Source: Streptomonospora nanhaiensis (lineage in GTDB: Bacteria > Actinomycetota > Actinomycetes > Streptosporangiales > Streptosporangiaceae). From it: a DNA stretch of 64,000 nucleotides. The position numbers and the translations under genes were made by a program. The notes under the pieces were generated by a model. That model had not been told where the DNA came from, did not search any database, and saw nothing but the letters and a program-made list of their open reading frames with translations. Numbering within the stretch: position 1 is the stretch's first letter; each line of letters starts with the position of its first letter. Shown here one piece after another: positions 62,777-64,000 of this stretch. The DNA is taken from positions 5,642,001 through 5,706,000 of the forward strand of contig NZ_JACCFO010000001.1 of NCBI RefSeq assembly GCF_013410565.1, written 5' to 3'.

Positions 62777-64000
62777 ATGTGGAAGCGTAGGCGCGGTGCC
62801 AGAGTGGCCGCCGCGATGCTGGGTGGCGGAGCGGTGCTTCTGGCCACCGCGTGCGGCGGAGGCGGCGGCGAAGAGGACGGCGAGATCACCCTCGTCCTCG
62901 ACACGTTCGGCGTGATGGGCTACGACGCTCTCATCGAGCAGTACGAAGAAGAGCACCCCAACATCACGATCGAGGAGCGCAACGTCACCGACCTCGCGAA
63001 CTACACGCCGCAGCTGCAGCAGAACATCGCGGCGGGCAGCGGCGCGGGCGACGTGGTCGCCATCGAAGAGGCCAACATCGCCCAGTTCCTCGCCCAGCCC
63101 GACCAGTTCGTGGACCTCAACGACCACGGGGGCGCCGAGCTGGAGGACAACTTCCTCGGCTGGAAGTGGGAGCAGGGCCACGCGGCCGACGGCCAGCTCA
63201 TCGGCCTGGGCACCGACATCGGCAGTATGGGCATGTGCTACAACGTCCCGCTCTTCGAGGACGCGGGCCTGCCCACCGAGCCCGACGAGGTAAGCGAGCT
63301 GTGGCCGACCTGGGAGGACTTCATCTCCACGGGCGAGGAGTTCACCGAGGCCGACACCGGCGCCTCCTTCGTCTCGACCATCCAGCCCTACTTCCGCTCC
63401 GTGGTCGCCCAGCAGGGCGGTGAGCCCTTCCAGAACCGCGAGGGCGACCTGGTCGTGGAGCAGAGCGACACCACCCGCGAGGCCTTCGACACGGTGACCG
63501 CCATGGCCGACGCCGGCCTGTCGGCCAGCCTGCCGATCTGGTCGGAGGAGTGGAACGCCGGCATCCAGAACAACGCGTTCGCGACCCTGCCCTGCCCCGC
63601 CTGGATGCTCGGCCACATCGAGAGCACCGCCGGCGAGGAGGGCGAGGGCCAGTGGAACGTCGCCGACGTCCCCGGTGAGGGCGGCAACTGGGGCGGCTCC
63701 TTCCTCGCGGTCCCCGCGCAGAGCGAGCACCCCGAGGAGGCCGCCGAGCTGGCCAAGTTCCTGACCAGCCCCGAGGGCCAGCTCAGCGCCTGGGAGGAGG
63801 CCAACGTGCTGCCGTCCTCGCCCGAGGCGCTGGAGAGCGCGGAGGTCACCGGGTTCACCCGCCCCTACTTCAACGACGCCCCGGTCGGCGAGATCTACAG
63901 CGCCACCGCCCTGGAGCTGGAGCCGGTCTACTTCGGACCGGACATGCAGGCCATCGACGACGCGTTCCGCCAGGCGCTCGAATCGGTCGAGCAGGGCCAG
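62777..64000 (+). CDS. cebE: Cello-oligosaccharide-binding lipoprotein, 3' end missing
   Basis: The 408 codons in the window start with a signal peptide and lipobox (LLATACGG), then ITLVLDTFGVMGYDALIEQYEEEHPNI, FLGWKWEQGHAADGQLIGLGTDIGSM and LFEDAGLPTEPDEVSELW, close to CebE of Streptomyces. It binds cellobiose or cellotriose for uptake by CebFG with MsiK. A perfect CebR box upstream supports this. The start at 62777 has AAGGGG nine bases upstream. The frame is still open at the window edge. Confidence 0.8.
   Translation, partial: MWKRRRGARVAAAMLGGGAVLLATACGGGGGEEDGEITLVLDTFGVMGYDALIEQYEEEHPNITIEERNVTDLANYTPQLQQNIAAGSGAGDVVAIEEANIAQFLAQPDQFVDLNDHGGAELEDNFLGWKWEQGHAADGQLIGLGTDIGSMGMCYNVPLFEDAGLPTEPDEVSELWPTWEDFISTGEEFTEADTGASFVSTIQPYFRSVVAQQGGEPFQNREGDLVVEQSDTTREAFDTVTAMADAGLSASLPIWSEEWNAGIQNNAFATLPCPAWMLGHIESTAGEEGEGQWNVADVPGEGGNWGGSFLAVPAQSEHPEEAAELAKFLTSPEGQLSAWEEANVLPSSPEALESAEVTGFTRPYFNDAPVGEIYSATALELEPVYFGPDMQAIDDAFRQALESVEQGQ

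Overview
The window is about 64 kb of very GC-rich DNA with dense coding, strong third-position GC bias, many GTG starts and frequent 4-nt GTGA/ATGA stop-start overlaps. Together with an XRE/DUF397 pair, a PAC2 protein, PadR, Lrp and OmpR regulators, a CebR/CelR-type operator and a class F sortase, this points to a filamentous actinomycete. Nocardiopsaceae (Nocardiopsis, Streptomonospora, Thermobifida) is my best guess by inference. I see no tRNA, rRNA, CRISPR array, insertion sequence or prophage, so it reads as a chromosomal segment.

Layout. 1-5.1 kb: end of an HD-domain gene, a two-component system with a Pro-rich sensor, an L,D-transpeptidase lipoprotein and a small secreted Pro-rich protein. 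5.2-9.7 kb: a tightly overlapping four-gene minus-strand operon (binding-protein-like protein, TelA, binding-protein/vWA lipoprotein, XpaC-like membrane protein); this is the best candidate for an undescribed system. 9.9-16.8 kb: a divergent cluster able to take glycine betaine (or a similar N-methyl compound) to glycine. 16.9-19.7 kb: xylBA with a XylR-type operator. 19.8-25.3 kb: XRE and DUF397 proteins, an RsbW-like ATPase, and a three-gene operon of an acidic membrane protein plus a two-component system. 25.4-33.6 kb: TetR, a degenerate glycerophosphodiesterase, a DeoR regulator, VOC and PhzF proteins, sortase F with its probable substrate, and a PadR-controlled ABC exporter.

33.8-36.8 kb: Lrp regulator, tryptophan 2,3-dioxygenase and kynureninase. 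36.8-38.3 kb: a CRP-like site, a promoter and a long structured leader (possible c-di-AMP riboswitch) before an envelope protein that lacks a visible signal peptide. 38.4-43.0 kb: branched-chain 2-oxoacid dehydrogenase E1-alpha, E1-beta and E2 with a divergent Lrp regulator and a palindromic operator. 43.0-44.5 kb: a TrkH/KtrB potassium transporter split by one in-frame TAG. 44.9-48.9 kb: ABC-class ATPase, PAC2 protein, pyrD. 48.9-53.3 kb: two paralogous polysaccharide deacetylases flanking a DUF6461-like gene.

53.7-56.4 kb: a cobalamin riboswitch and metE. 56.5-59.3 kb: envelope proteins. 59.6-62.5 kb: a Cys-containing upstream ORF with a hairpin, then metNIQ. 62.7-64 kb: a perfect CebR/CelR box and the start of a cello-oligosaccharide binding protein (cebE) that runs off the window. 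All function calls rest on motifs and family knowledge read by eye; no database search was run.
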